32,417 nt of DNA from JACDAV01 sp036556145 (GCA_036556145.1 DATBKB010000028.1:1-32417), one strand, 5' to 3'. Counted from the first letter of the stretch, positions 7,020-15,201 are shown. Numbers and translations are program-made. Notes: generated by a model not told the origin, from the sequence alone.

Positions 7020-7478
7020 GTGAACAAGGTCCTCTTGACCGGGCGTCTGACGCGCGACCCGGAGATGCGCAGCCTCGCGAGCGGCAAGAGCGTCACCCAG
7101 TTCTCCGTCGCGACGAACGAGTACGCGGGGAACGGCAAGGAGCGAGCCGAGTACCACAACGTCGTGACGTGGGACCGTCTCGCCGAGATCTGCGGCACCT
7201 ACCTGGGGAAGGGCCAGCAGGTCGCGATCGAGGGTCGGATCCAGACGCGGACGTGGGACGACGACCGCGGTCAGCGGCACTGGAAGACCGAGATCGTCGC
7301 CGCCCACGTCGAGATGCTGTCGGGACGGCGGAAGAAGGACTATGAGGCCGAGTCGGCCGCCCAGTCGCTCGCGGCCCAGGCGGAGGCGATCGGCGAGACC
7401 GCCGACGGGCCAACGAACGGCGCCGCGGTTCCGGCGAGCGAGCCGATCGCCGAGGAGGCCGAGCCCGTCCTCGCCTGA
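7020..7478 (+). CDS. ssb: Single-stranded DNA-binding protein
   Basis: Binds and protects single-stranded DNA during replication, repair and recombination. The OB fold starts MNKVLLTGRLTRDPEMR and continues with FSVATNEY, EYHNVVTWDRLAEICGTYLGKGQQVAIEGRI and the RTWDDDRGQRHWKTEIVA strand, in family order. The usual DNA-contact aromatics are present. The acidic, Ala-rich C-terminal tail ends EEAEPVLA, not the DDDIPF-type tip of E. coli SSB, so the partner-binding end may differ. An ATG at 7011 directly abuts the ribosome-binding site GAAGGAG, whereas the GTG at 7020 lies 9 nt after it and gives the family-typical N-terminus; GTG is chosen. It stands alone, convergent with the cation antiporter gene. 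Confidence 0.93.
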   Translation: MNKVLLTGRLTRDPEMRSLASGKSVTQFSVATNEYAGNGKERAEYHNVVTWDRLAEICGTYLGKGQQVAIEGRIQTRTWDDDRGQRHWKTEIVAAHVEMLSGRRKKDYEAESAAQSLAAQAEAIGETADGPTNGAAVPASEPIAEEAEPVLA

Positions 7479-7501
7479 CGAGCGTCCTCGTCCACGCGTC
7501 C

Positions 7502-7530
7502 GGCGGCGCCGTCTCCCCTCCGGCGCCGCC
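7502..7530. terminator. Bidirectional terminator hairpin between ssb and the antiporter gene
   Basis: A perfect 9-bp stem, GGCGGCGCC (7502-7510) with GGCGCCGCC (7522-7530), has an 11-nt loop. It lies between two convergent stop codons. There is no T-run on either side, as is common in very GC-rich genomes. Confidence 0.6.
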
Positions 7531-7551
7531 TGGGCGTGCCCGGTGGGGCGC

Positions 7552-8673
7552 CTAGACCAGCTCGAAGAACGAGCCGGCGAGGATGACGTAGATGATCGTC
7601 AGCAGGGCACCCTCGAGCCAGTTCGATTCGCCGTCGAGGGCGATGAGCGCGCTGATGCCGACCGCGGCGCCCACCGCGGCCACCTCGAGCGGGTGGAAGA
7701 CGAGGTCCATCGGCTGGCCGACGACGAGGCCGAGGAGCACGAGCACCGGCGCGACGAACAGCGCGACCTGCAGGCTCGAGCCGTAGCACACGGCCATCGC
7801 GAACTCCATCTTGTTCTTCCAGGCCAGCTGCACGGCGACGAGGTGCTCGGCGAGGTTGCCGATCGTCGGAATCAGCACGACGCCGACGAAGAACGGCGTC
7901 AGGCCGAACGACTCGATGAACGTCTCGATCGTCGCCACGAGGATCTCCGACAGCGCGGCGAGCAGCCCGGCGGTCAGCAGCAGGACGAGCACCGCGACCC
8001 GTCCCGTCCAGGCCGGACCGCCGTGGCCCTCGCTCGGCTCGTGGCCGCCGAGGGTCTCGGCCGGGTGCGTGAACTGGAAGACCAGCGAGAGCGCGTAGCC
8101 CACCATGAGCAGGACGGACACGATCACCGACTCCTCGACGAGCGTGCCCTGCGCGGCGTCGCGACTCGAGAAGGCGAACACCGCCGGGACGAACAGCCCG
8201 ACCGCCGCGAGCACGAGCAGCGCGGCGTTCGAGCCGGCGATCCGCTGGCTGAACACCTGCGTCCCGTTTCGCAGCCCGCCGACGAGCACGCTCACCCCGA
8301 GCACGAGCAGCAGGTTGCCGATGATCGAGCCGGTGATCGACGCCTTGACGACCTGGAGCAGGCCCGCCTGGAGGGCGAAGAAGGCGATGATCAGCTCGGC
8401 GATGTTGCCGAACGTCGCGTTGAGGACGCCTCCGACCTGCGGCCCGGTGATCGCCCCGAGCCGCTCGGTCGCCAGCCCGACCATCCACGCCAGCCCAAGG
8501 ATGCCGACGCCCGACAGGACGAACAGCAGGATCTCGTTCTCGAAGTGGAGGACGAAGTCGAGGACGATCGTGACGACGCTGAGCGCCAGCGTCGCGATGA
8601 ACGCGGTGCGCGCGATCGGGCCGAGCGGGCCGAGCACGGGCAGGCCGGAGCGAGGCGGAGGTGCGGCTTCCAT
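7552..8673 (-). CDS. Ca2+/H+ (cation/proton) antiporter, CAX/ChaA family
   Basis: A 373-residue membrane protein with about ten to eleven hydrophobic segments, exporting Ca2+ (or another divalent cation) in exchange for protons. The two inverted repeats each carry the family's signature: ATFGNIAELIIAFFAL (about residues 87-102) and PTIGNLAEHLVAVQLA in the second half, the alpha-repeats whose Glu residues bind the cation. Both Glu are intact. An acidic/His-containing loop (THPAETLGGHEPSEGHGG) separates the halves. The ATG start lies 9 bp after the rsmI stop, making it the last gene of the glutaminase-nadE-rsmI operon. Length is normal for bacterial CAX proteins. Substrate specificity cannot be read from sequence. 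Confidence 0.9.
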   Translation of the reverse strand: MEAAPPPRSGLPVLGPLGPIARTAFIATLALSVVTIVLDFVLHFENEILLFVLSGVGILGLAWMVGLATERLGAITGPQVGGVLNATFGNIAELIIAFFALQAGLLQVVKASITGSIIGNLLLVLGVSVLVGGLRNGTQVFSQRIAGSNAALLVLAAVGLFVPAVFAFSSRDAAQGTLVEESVIVSVLLMVGYALSLVFQFTHPAETLGGHEPSEGHGGPAWTGRVAVLVLLLTAGLLAALSEILVATIETFIESFGLTPFFVGVVLIPTIGNLAEHLVAVQLAWKNKMEFAMAVCYGSSLQVALFVAPVLVLLGLVVGQPMDLVFHPLEVAAVGAAVGISALIALDGESNWLEGALLTIIYVILAGSFFELV

Positions 8674-8682
8674 CGCGCGATC

Positions 8683-9537
8683 CTAACCGCCCGCGCCGTA
8701 TAGGCGGCGTCGCGGGATGCCCGTCCGCTGCGCGACCTGCCGCGCGGCCTCGCTGCGCGCAATCCCCGCCCCGACCAGGCGCTCGACCTCCGATCGCGCG
8801 ATCTCGATCGCCGCGGCGTCCGGCTCGGCGCCCGCCCCGCCGGACGACTCGACCGAGCCGACGACGACGACGAACTCGCCGCGGGCCGGGATCCGACCGT
8901 CCGCCGCCCGGGCGGCCAGCTCGTCGAGCGACCCGCGCTCGATCGACTCGTGGAGCTTCGTCAGCTCGCGCGCCACCGCCGCGGGCCGATCCCCACCGGC
9001 CGCCGTCGCGAGGTCACGCAGCGTCGACGCGACGCGATTCGGCGCCTCGAAGACGACCGCGCCGCGCTCGTCGGCGGCGATCCGGGCGAGCCGCTCGCGA
9101 CGCTCCCGGCCGCGTCGGGGCAGGAAGCCCTCGAACGACCAGCGCGGCCCGGCCACGCCGCTCGCCGAGACCGCGGCAAGGACCGACGAGGCGCCCGGGA
9201 TCGGGACGACGGCGCCGCCCTCACCGGCCCAGGCCGCGACGAGCGAGTCGCCGGGATCGGACACGCCGGGAGTGCCCGCGTCGGTGACGAGGGCGAGGTC
9301 CGCGCCTCCGCGAAGGTGGTCGAGCAGCTCGACCTCGCGGCCTGGACCGCTGCGGGCGTGGTAGCTCACGAGCCGGGTCGCGATCGAGTGCCGCTCGAGC
9401 AGCCGCCGGGTCAGCCGCGTGTCCTCCGCCGCGACGAGCGGCACGGACCGCAGCGTCTCGAGGGCCCGCAGCGTGACGTCGCCGAGGTTGCCGATCGGCG
9501 TCGCGACGACGTAGAGCGTGCCGCCGCGGGCGCTCAC
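8683..9537 (-). CDS. rsmI: 16S rRNA (cytidine(1402)-2'-O)-methyltransferase
   Basis: SAM-dependent methylation of the 2'-OH of C1402 in the ribosomal decoding centre. The 284-residue product starts MSARGGTLYVVATPIGNLGD and shows AAEDTRLTRRLLERH, LVTDAGTPGVSDPG, IPGASSVLAAVSASG and FEGFLPRRGRERRERL, all RsmI/tetrapyrrole-methylase-fold signatures in order. The C-terminal small helical domain (RSEAARQVAQRTGIPRRRLY) resembles the RsmI C-terminal helix-turn-helix. The start is a GTG overlapping the nadE stop (GTGA), which points to translational coupling and fits the conserved N-terminus exactly. Third gene in its operon. Confidence 0.93.
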   Translation of the reverse strand: MSARGGTLYVVATPIGNLGDVTLRALETLRSVPLVAAEDTRLTRRLLERHSIATRLVSYHARSGPGREVELLDHLRGGADLALVTDAGTPGVSDPGDSLVAAWAGEGGAVVPIPGASSVLAAVSASGVAGPRWSFEGFLPRRGRERRERLARIAADERGAVVFEAPNRVASTLRDLATAAGGDRPAAVARELTKLHESIERGSLDELAARAADGRIPARGEFVVVVGSVESSGGAGAEPDAAAIEIARSEVERLVGAGIARSEAARQVAQRTGIPRRRLYGAGG

Positions 9538-10415
9538 CCCCGGCGCGAGCCGGGTCGCCGCCGCGGGTAGAGGTAGTCGACGCCGGCGGTGCGGGGCCCG
9601 AGCTTGGCGATCGGCGGCACCTGCCGCTTGAACTCGGACGTCGCGACCATCCGGTCGACCCGCTCGACGAGCTCGCGCTCGAAGCCCAGGGCCACGACCT
9701 CGTCGATCGAGCGCCGCTTGTCGATCCGCCAGTAGAGCAGCCGGTCGAGGACCGGATAGCTCAGCCCGGACTCGGCCTCGTCGGTCTGGCCGGGCCAGAG
9801 GTCGGCCGTCGGTGCCTTGCGGATGACGGCGTCGGGGACGCCCATGTCGGTCGCCATCTGCCGGACCTGGCTCTTGTAGAGGTCCCCGATCGGATTGAAC
9901 GCACAGGCGTTGTCGCCGAAGATCGTCGTGTAGCCGATGAGCGACTCGGTCTTGTTGCCGGTGCCGACGACGAGTCCGCCCCACGTGACCGACCGGTCGT
10001 AGAGGACGGCCATCCGCATCCGCGCCGCGTAGTTGCCCCGCCGCAGCGACGACGCATCGGAGTCCGCACCAAAGTAGCCGTCGACCATCGGGCTGATGTC
10101 GACGACCTCGCTCGACGCACCGAGACGCCGGACGATCTCCTCGGCGTCGGCGCGCGACGCCGGCGACGAGGTCCGATACGGCATCAGGACGCACAGCAGC
10201 TTGTCGGCCCCGATCGCCTCGGCGACGAGGTACGCGACGAGGCCCGAATCGATGCCGCCCGACAGGCCGAGCACCGCCCGCTCGAAGCCGGCCTGCCGGA
10301 GCTGGCCGCGGATGAACTCGCCGATGACCCGCCGCGCGACGCCGGTGTCGATCTCGAGCTCCGCGGGGAGCTCGTAGGGTCGGTCGACCGGCTGCGACGC
10401 CGCGCGAGCGCTCAT
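9534..10415 (-). CDS. nadE: NAD+ synthetase, ATP-pyrophosphatase domain only
   Basis: Amidates deamido-NAD to NAD+ with ATP, the last step of NAD synthesis. The 293-residue protein has the PP-loop LGLSGGIDSG (SGGIDS at 52-57), then PYRTSSP, RRGNYAARMRM, VVGTGNKTE, GYTTIFGDNACAFNPIGDLYKSQV and APTADLWPGQTDEAE, the full NadE signature series. It lacks the glutaminase domain that glutamine-dependent NadE carries at its N-terminus. A nitrilase-type glutaminase is instead encoded by the gene just upstream, whose stop overlaps this ATG (ATGA). The pair probably forms a two-subunit glutamine-dependent enzyme, although direct use of ammonia is also possible. Its own stop overlaps rsmI. Confidence 0.93.
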   Translation of the reverse strand: MSARAASQPVDRPYELPAELEIDTGVARRVIGEFIRGQLRQAGFERAVLGLSGGIDSGLVAYLVAEAIGADKLLCVLMPYRTSSPASRADAEEIVRRLGASSEVVDISPMVDGYFGADSDASSLRRGNYAARMRMAVLYDRSVTWGGLVVGTGNKTESLIGYTTIFGDNACAFNPIGDLYKSQVRQMATDMGVPDAVIRKAPTADLWPGQTDEAESGLSYPVLDRLLYWRIDKRRSIDEVVALGFERELVERVDRMVATSEFKRQVPPIAKLGPRTAGVDYLYPRRRPGSRRG

Positions 10416-11422
10416 CGGCTGGCGCTTCGGCTGGCGCTTCGACGCCGTCGCTCGGCCGCGGGTCGCCGATCGGCGAACCCGATCGGGGCGCCGTGCTCCT
10501 CGGCCGGCCGAATGTCGAGGCCCGGCTCGGAGCCCGGCTCGGCGGTCGAGTCGGGGGCCATGCCCGCCCGCTCCGCAACGATCCGCGAGAGCTCCCGCGC
10601 CTGGAGCTCGAGCCGCTCGTCGCGGAGCAGCGGCAGCGCGACACGCTCGCGCCGGACATCGGCCAGCGAGATCTCGGTGAAGAAGACGCCCTCGTCGTAG
10701 AGCGGCGCCTGGAAGAGCGGCTGACCGCTCGGCGCGATGACCTCGGACCCGCCCCAGAACGAGATCGACTCGTCGATCCCGACGCGGTTGCAGAAGATGA
10801 CGAACGACGTCGTCAGCTGCGCGTACGTCCGCATGAGGTGCCGCCACGACGTCGCGGTCCCGAGCCCGACCTCGTTGGTCGCGGCGAGGTCGCGGCCCGG
10901 TGACGACGAGACGTTGATGAGGACCTGCGCCCCGTCGAGCGCGAGCACCTGCGGCACCGCGAGGTGCCAGAAGTCCTCGCAGACCGCGATCCCGACGCCC
11001 GCCCCGATCCGCGACGGCACCGCGCGCAGCACGTCGCCCGCGGCGAAGAACCGGCGCTCATCGAAGAGCCCGTAGGTCGGCAGGAAGAGCTTCCGGTGGA
11101 CGTGGCGGACCGCGCCGTCCTCGAGGAGCGCCGCGGCGATGAACAGGCGGTGGTCCGCGGACTCCTCGACGAACGACACCACGGCCGACAGCCCGCGAGT
11201 CTCCGAGGCGAGCTCGGCCAGCCGGGGGTCGTCGAGGCGGATCGCGACCTCGGCGGCGAGGTCCTGCAGGAGGTAGCCCGTTAGTCCCAGCTCGGGGAAG
11301 ACCACCAGGCGGGCGCCCTGCCCCCGCGCCTCGGCGAGGATCTCCCGGTGGCGGGCGAGGTTCTCGTCGAACAGGCCAAGCCGAGGAGCGATCTGGGCCA
11401 GCGCGACCTTGAGCGGCTGCAC
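10412..11422 (-). CDS. Nitrilase-superfamily glutaminase, probable amidotransferase subunit of NAD synthetase
   Basis: A 336-residue carbon-nitrogen hydrolase starting MQPLKVALAQIAPRLGLFDEN. The Glu-Lys-Cys triad is present: E44 in VFPELGLTGY, K111 in HRKLFLPTYG and C148 in GIAVCEDFWH. These match the glutaminase domain of glutamine-dependent NAD synthetases (releasing NH3 from glutamine) better than general amidases, and the nadE gene follows with a 4-nt overlap. The C-terminus is a basic, Ser/Arg-rich tail, partly from a 12-bp tandem repeat, without homology I recognise. The start is a GTG at 11422 that fits the family N-terminus; no ATG is available. It is the first gene of the operon, and only about 24 bp separate it from the divergent transporter operon. 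Confidence 0.88.
   Translation of the reverse strand: MQPLKVALAQIAPRLGLFDENLARHREILAEARGQGARLVVFPELGLTGYLLQDLAAEVAIRLDDPRLAELASETRGLSAVVSFVEESADHRLFIAAALLEDGAVRHVHRKLFLPTYGLFDERRFFAAGDVLRAVPSRIGAGVGIAVCEDFWHLAVPQVLALDGAQVLINVSSSPGRDLAATNEVGLGTATSWRHLMRTYAQLTTSFVIFCNRVGIDESISFWGGSEVIAPSGQPLFQAPLYDEGVFFTEISLADVRRERVALPLLRDERLELQARELSRIVAERAGMAPDSTAEPGSEPGLDIRPAEEHGAPIGFADRRPAAERRRRSASRSASR
10417..10440. repeat. 12-bp tandem duplication at the glutaminase/nadE junction
   Basis: The plus-strand unit GGCTGGCGCTTC occurs twice in a row. It encodes the repeated Ser-Ala-Ser-Arg at the C-terminus of the glutaminase and ends one base before the nadE ATG. Probably slippage. Confidence 0.85.
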
Positions 11423-11446
11423 GATCCGAGCATACGCGAGGTCCCT

Positions 11447-13210
11447 CTGGGCGGGCCGCGGACCCTCGGCTGGTTCGGCGTACCCGGTCGTCGCTTTGGG
11501 GCCGTCGCGGCGGTCCTTGCCCTGAGCCTGCCACTCGTCGCCTGCCAGGTGATCCGGGACGGCGGGCCCGGCCGCAGCGGTGCGGCACCGGGATCCGGCG
11601 CACCGGCCGGATCCGTGCCGGCCTCGGTCCGGCCCCAGGCCTTTCGTCCCATCGCGTATCCCGAGGACGGCCCGGCTCCGTGTGCGGACCGGGAGGCCTA
11701 TGCGGGCCTCCTCAAGCGGATCACGGCGATCAACGAGCACACGGTCGTCTTCGAGCTGTGTGCTCCGGACCCGGCCTTCCGGGCGCGAATCGCCGGCCCC
11801 GCCTTCGCGATCCAGGACACCGCCTGGCTCCAGGCGAACGCGCGGGACGGCTCCATCCTGACCCGGCCGAATGGCACGGGCCCGTTCCGCCTCGAGCGGT
11901 GGTCGCCCGGGTCCGAGATGGTCCTCACCCGGAACGAGGCCTGGTGGGGCGGACCGCCGAAGCCTGCGGCGCTGGCCATGGTCTGGAACGCGGACCCTCG
12001 CCACCGGCTCGCGGACCTCGTCGCGGGCTCGATCGACGGCATGGACCGCGTGCGCATCGGCGACGAAGCGAAGATCTCGGCGAACCCGGACCTCGTGCTC
12101 ATGCCGACGGTCGGCCTCGCGACCGCGTTTCTCGGCATCAATGCCCGGACGGTGCCGTTCGACGATCCCTCGGTGCGCGAGGCGGTCGCGCTCGGGATCG
12201 ACCGGCAGGCGCTCGTCGACGCCGCGTTCCCGTCCGGCTCGACCGTGGCTCGATACCTCACGCCGTGCTCGGTGCCCCACGGCTGCCGAGGGACGGCGTT
12301 CCCCGAGGTCGACCGACCCGCCGCGAAGGACCTTCTCGACCAGGCGGGCTTCCCGACGTTCACGACGACCATCGCCTACGCCGATGCGCCGAGCAGCTAC
12401 CTCCCGAACCCGGCGGCGGCGGCCGAGAACCTCCGCTCCCAGCTCGCCGAGATCGGCATCACCGCGACGCTCAAGCCGCAACCGGCCGATGCGCTCATCG
12501 CCGCGGTCGACTCCGGCAAGAGTCCCGGCCTGTTCCTGCTCGGGACGGTGGCGCGCATGCCGGACGTCACGGAGTTCCTCGAGCGGAACGTCGGGTCGGG
12601 CGCGGGTCGCTTCGGCGGGGTCGATCGGTCGCTGACGGCGGCCCTCAAGAAGGCTGCGACGGCGGTCAGCGACGACGACCGCGCACCCGCCTACACGGCG
12701 GTGAACGACGCACTCCGGCGCACCGTCCCGCTCGTTCCCCTCGCCCACCCCGGCTGGAACGTCGCCTACCGATCCGACGTCGCGGCCGCGCACACCTCGC
12801 CGCTCGCGTCGGAGCGATTCGCGGCGATGACGCCGGGCGACCGCCGCCAGATCGCCTGGGCCCAGGCAACGGAGCCCGAGAGCCTCTACTGCGCCGACGA
12901 GGACGAGGCAGACACGCTTCGTGCCTGCGCCCAGATCGGCGAATCGCTCTACGCGTACGAGCCGGGCGAGGCGAGCCTCCTGCCGGCGCTCGCGACCGAC
13001 TGCCAGACCCCGAAGCCGTTGACGACGTGGACCTGCACGCTTCGCCGCCGGGTGGTCTTCCACGACGGCTCCCGCCTCGACGCCGCCGACGTCGTCATGT
13101 CGTTCGCCGCGCAGTGGGACGCGGCGAACCCGCTCCACCGCGGCCGGACCGGCGACTTCCGCCCGTTCCTCGAGCGCTTCCGGGGGTTCCTCAACCCGCC
13201 GACTCCCTGA
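11447..13210 (+). CDS. Circularly permuted peptide-type ABC substrate-binding lipoprotein (SBP-1)
   Basis: A solute-binding protein of the DppA/OppA (SBP_bac_5) family with its segments in the wrong order. A signal peptide ends at LSLPLVAC (lipobox Cys about 33). The chain then starts at a point normally well inside the protein (KRITAINEHTVVFELC, then NGTGPFRLERW and RNEAWWGG). It runs through the usual C-terminal region (VPLVPLAHPGWNVAYRSDV ... FAAMTPGD) and continues from about 12842 into the usual N-terminus (IAWAQATEPESLYCADE, IGESLYAYE, WTCTLRRRVVFHDG, LDAADVVMSFAAQWDA). No ATG, GTG or TTG lies between the distant GTG at 11348 and the lipobox. A CTG at 11447, 4 nt after GAGGT, gives a 33-residue signal peptide and is my tentative start. 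Followed by its permuted paralogue. Confidence 0.85.
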   Translation: MGGPRTLGWFGVPGRRFGAVAAVLALSLPLVACQVIRDGGPGRSGAAPGSGAPAGSVPASVRPQAFRPIAYPEDGPAPCADREAYAGLLKRITAINEHTVVFELCAPDPAFRARIAGPAFAIQDTAWLQANARDGSILTRPNGTGPFRLERWSPGSEMVLTRNEAWWGGPPKPAALAMVWNADPRHRLADLVAGSIDGMDRVRIGDEAKISANPDLVLMPTVGLATAFLGINARTVPFDDPSVREAVALGIDRQALVDAAFPSGSTVARYLTPCSVPHGCRGTAFPEVDRPAAKDLLDQAGFPTFTTTIAYADAPSSYLPNPAAAAENLRSQLAEIGITATLKPQPADALIAAVDSGKSPGLFLLGTVARMPDVTEFLERNVGSGAGRFGGVDRSLTAALKKAATAVSDDDRAPAYTAVNDALRRTVPLVPLAHPGWNVAYRSDVAAAHTSPLASERFAAMTPGDRRQIAWAQATEPESLYCADEDEADTLRACAQIGESLYAYEPGEASLLPALATDCQTPKPLTTWTCTLRRRVVFHDGSRLDAADVVMSFAAQWDAANPLHRGRTGDFRPFLERFRGFLNPPTP

Positions 13211-13265
13211 CGGCCGGGCTCACCCGAGCTCGTGAACTGCCGGCCCAGCCGGACCGTACAGAGAG

Positions 13266-13294
13266 GTGACGGCACGAGCCCGCGGTGCTAGGCT
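13266..13294 (+). promoter_or_regulatory. Candidate promoter upstream of SBP-2
   Basis: GTGACG (13266-13271), a 17-nt spacer and TAGGCT (13289-13294) resemble a sigma-70 promoter, with a TG one base before the -10. It lies 113 bp before the SBP-2 start, inside the 197-bp gap after SBP-1, so the main transporter transcript may start here. Confidence 0.4.
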
Positions 13295-13407
13295 TCCCCG
13301 CACCCGCGACGGCGACTGCGTGTCGCGCTGCGGACGAAACCGCCCCGGTGCCCGGACAGGGGGAGGCCCGAGGTCCGGATCGGGGCTCTTGAGGAGGAGT
13401 TTGGAGC

Positions 13408-15201
13408 ATGTCCCGATCACGGAGGTGGTCGCTGCTCGCGCTGTTCGCGACGGTGGCGATCGTCGGCTCCGCGTGTACGCCGGGCGCGACCACGTCGAGC
13501 CCGAGCTCGCCGGGCGCCAGCCAGGCCTCGCAGCCGCCGGCCAGCCAGGAGCCGTTCGATGGCACCGCCTATCCCGAGTCCGGCGAAGCGCCGTGCGGGC
13601 AGGCCGAGGCCCCGACCGGCTTCGGGAAGTACACCGGCAACTTCAAGAAGATCACGGCGCAGGACGCGCGAACGGTGGTCTTCGAGCTGTGCAATCCCGA
13701 CGTGGCGTTCCTGTCGAAGATCGCCTTCACCTCGTTCGCGATCAACGACACCGGGTGGCTCGAGTCGAAGATCGACCCGAACAAGACCGAGAACCAGGAC
13801 ATCGTCACCCAGGTCAACGGCACCGGGCCGTACAAGATCAAGACCTGGGATCGCGGCTCGCAGATCGTCCTCGAAGCCAATCCGAACTACTGGGGTGACG
13901 CGCCGAAGGCGCAAACCCTCGTGATTCGGTGGGGTACCGAGCCTGCACAGCGGCTGACCGAGCTCGTGGCCGGTACGGTCGACGGTATCGACAACGTGGC
14001 CCCCGAGGACTTTGCGACAGTCGAGGGCAATGCCGATCTCCAGCTCAAGCCCCGCCAGGGCCTGAACGTCATGTACTTCGGCATGAACAACCATCCGACC
14101 GTGCCCGGCTTCGACAACAGCAAGAATCCGTTCGCGAACGAGAAGGTCCGGCAGGCGATCGCGATGGGCATCGACCGGCAGCGGATCACCGACCAGTTCA
14201 ACCCGCCCGGGTCCGAGGTCGCGACGCACTTCACGCCGTGCTCGATCCCGAATGGTTGCGCCGGTGATCCGTGGTACGAATTCGACGCCGCTGCCGCGAA
14301 GCAGCTGCTCGCGGAGGCCGGCTACCCGAACGGCTTCACCACCACGATCTCGTATCGCAACGTCACCCGCGGCTACGTGTCGAATCCCGTCGGTGTCGTC
14401 CAGGACCTCCAGCAGCAGCTGAAGAACAACCTGAACATCACCGCGACGCTCGACGAGCAGGAGTCGACGACGTTCATCGACAACTCCGATGCCGGCCGGC
14501 TCACCGGGCTCTACCTGCTCGGCTGGGGCGCCGACTATCCGGACGTCACCAACTTCCTCGACTTCCACTTCGGCACCGGCGCCACGGCGCAGTTCGGTGA
14601 CAAGTTCGACGACATCACCTCCGCTCTCACCGAGGGCGCCGGTGGTTCCGACGACGCTTCCCGCAAGCCCGCGTACGAGCGAGCGAACAACGCCATCAAG
14701 CAGCACGTGCCGATGATCCCGATCGTTCACGCCGGCTCCGGCGTCGCGTATCGGGCCGACGTCCAGGACGCCCACGCGTCGCCGCTCGGCAACGAGGCGT
14801 TCAGCGTCATGACCCCCGGCGACCGCAACCAGTTCGTCTGGATGCAGGGAGCCGAGCCCGGCGGCCTGTACTGCGCCGACGAGTCCGACGGCGAGTCGCT
14901 TCGCGTCTGCGAGCAGATGACCGAGGCGCTCTACTCCTACGAGATCGGTGGGACGGCCGCAGTCCCGGCCCTCGCCGAGAAATGCGAGCCGAACACGGAG
15001 CTCACGGTGTGGACCTGCACGCTCCGCGAGGCGACGTTCCACGATGGCTCGAAGCTCGACGCCAACGACGTGGTGCTGAGCTACGCGGTCCAGTGGGACG
15101 CCAAGCACGAGCTCCACAAGGGCCGCGACGGCAGCTTCTCGTACTTCCCCGGCCTGTTCGGAGGGTTCCTGAACCCGCCGGCGCCGGAGCCCGAGGGCTG
15201 A
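13408..15201 (+). CDS. Circularly permuted peptide-type ABC substrate-binding lipoprotein (SBP-2)
   Basis: A 597-residue lipoprotein (lipobox VGSAC, Cys23), then a Ser/Pro-rich tether and AYPESGEAPCG. The family core begins at KKITAQDARTVVFELCNP (80-97), a block that in DppA lies about 150 residues into the mature chain. Then follow NGTGPYKIKTW (137), ANPNYWGD, VRQAIAMGIDRQRI (247), LLGWGADYPDVTNFLD (370) and HVPMIPIVHAGSGVAYRADV, the normal C-terminal region. After a short link (NEAFSVMTPGDRNQ), residues 475-590 supply the normal N-terminal block: VWMQGAEPGGLYCADE, CEQMTEALYSYE, PALAEKCEPN, WTCTLREATFHDG and LDANDVVLSYAVQWDA. So the fold is circularly permuted. The start ATG has GAGGAGGAG 8 nt upstream. 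It delivers substrate, probably peptides, to the downstream permeases. Eight non-lipobox cysteines are shared with SBP-1. Confidence 0.9.
   Translation: MSRSRRWSLLALFATVAIVGSACTPGATTSSPSSPGASQASQPPASQEPFDGTAYPESGEAPCGQAEAPTGFGKYTGNFKKITAQDARTVVFELCNPDVAFLSKIAFTSFAINDTGWLESKIDPNKTENQDIVTQVNGTGPYKIKTWDRGSQIVLEANPNYWGDAPKAQTLVIRWGTEPAQRLTELVAGTVDGIDNVAPEDFATVEGNADLQLKPRQGLNVMYFGMNNHPTVPGFDNSKNPFANEKVRQAIAMGIDRQRITDQFNPPGSEVATHFTPCSIPNGCAGDPWYEFDAAAAKQLLAEAGYPNGFTTTISYRNVTRGYVSNPVGVVQDLQQQLKNNLNITATLDEQESTTFIDNSDAGRLTGLYLLGWGADYPDVTNFLDFHFGTGATAQFGDKFDDITSALTEGAGGSDDASRKPAYERANNAIKQHVPMIPIVHAGSGVAYRADVQDAHASPLGNEAFSVMTPGDRNQFVWMQGAEPGGLYCADESDGESLRVCEQMTEALYSYEIGGTAAVPALAEKCEPNTELTVWTCTLREATFHDGSKLDANDVVLSYAVQWDAKHELHKGRDGSFSYFPGLFGGFLNPPAPEPEG

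Noticed and set aside
11447..15201. SBP-1/SBP-2 as ordinary binding proteins with a duplicated domain
   Set aside because: Each conserved block occurs only once per protein; only the order differs, so duplication within a protein does not explain it.
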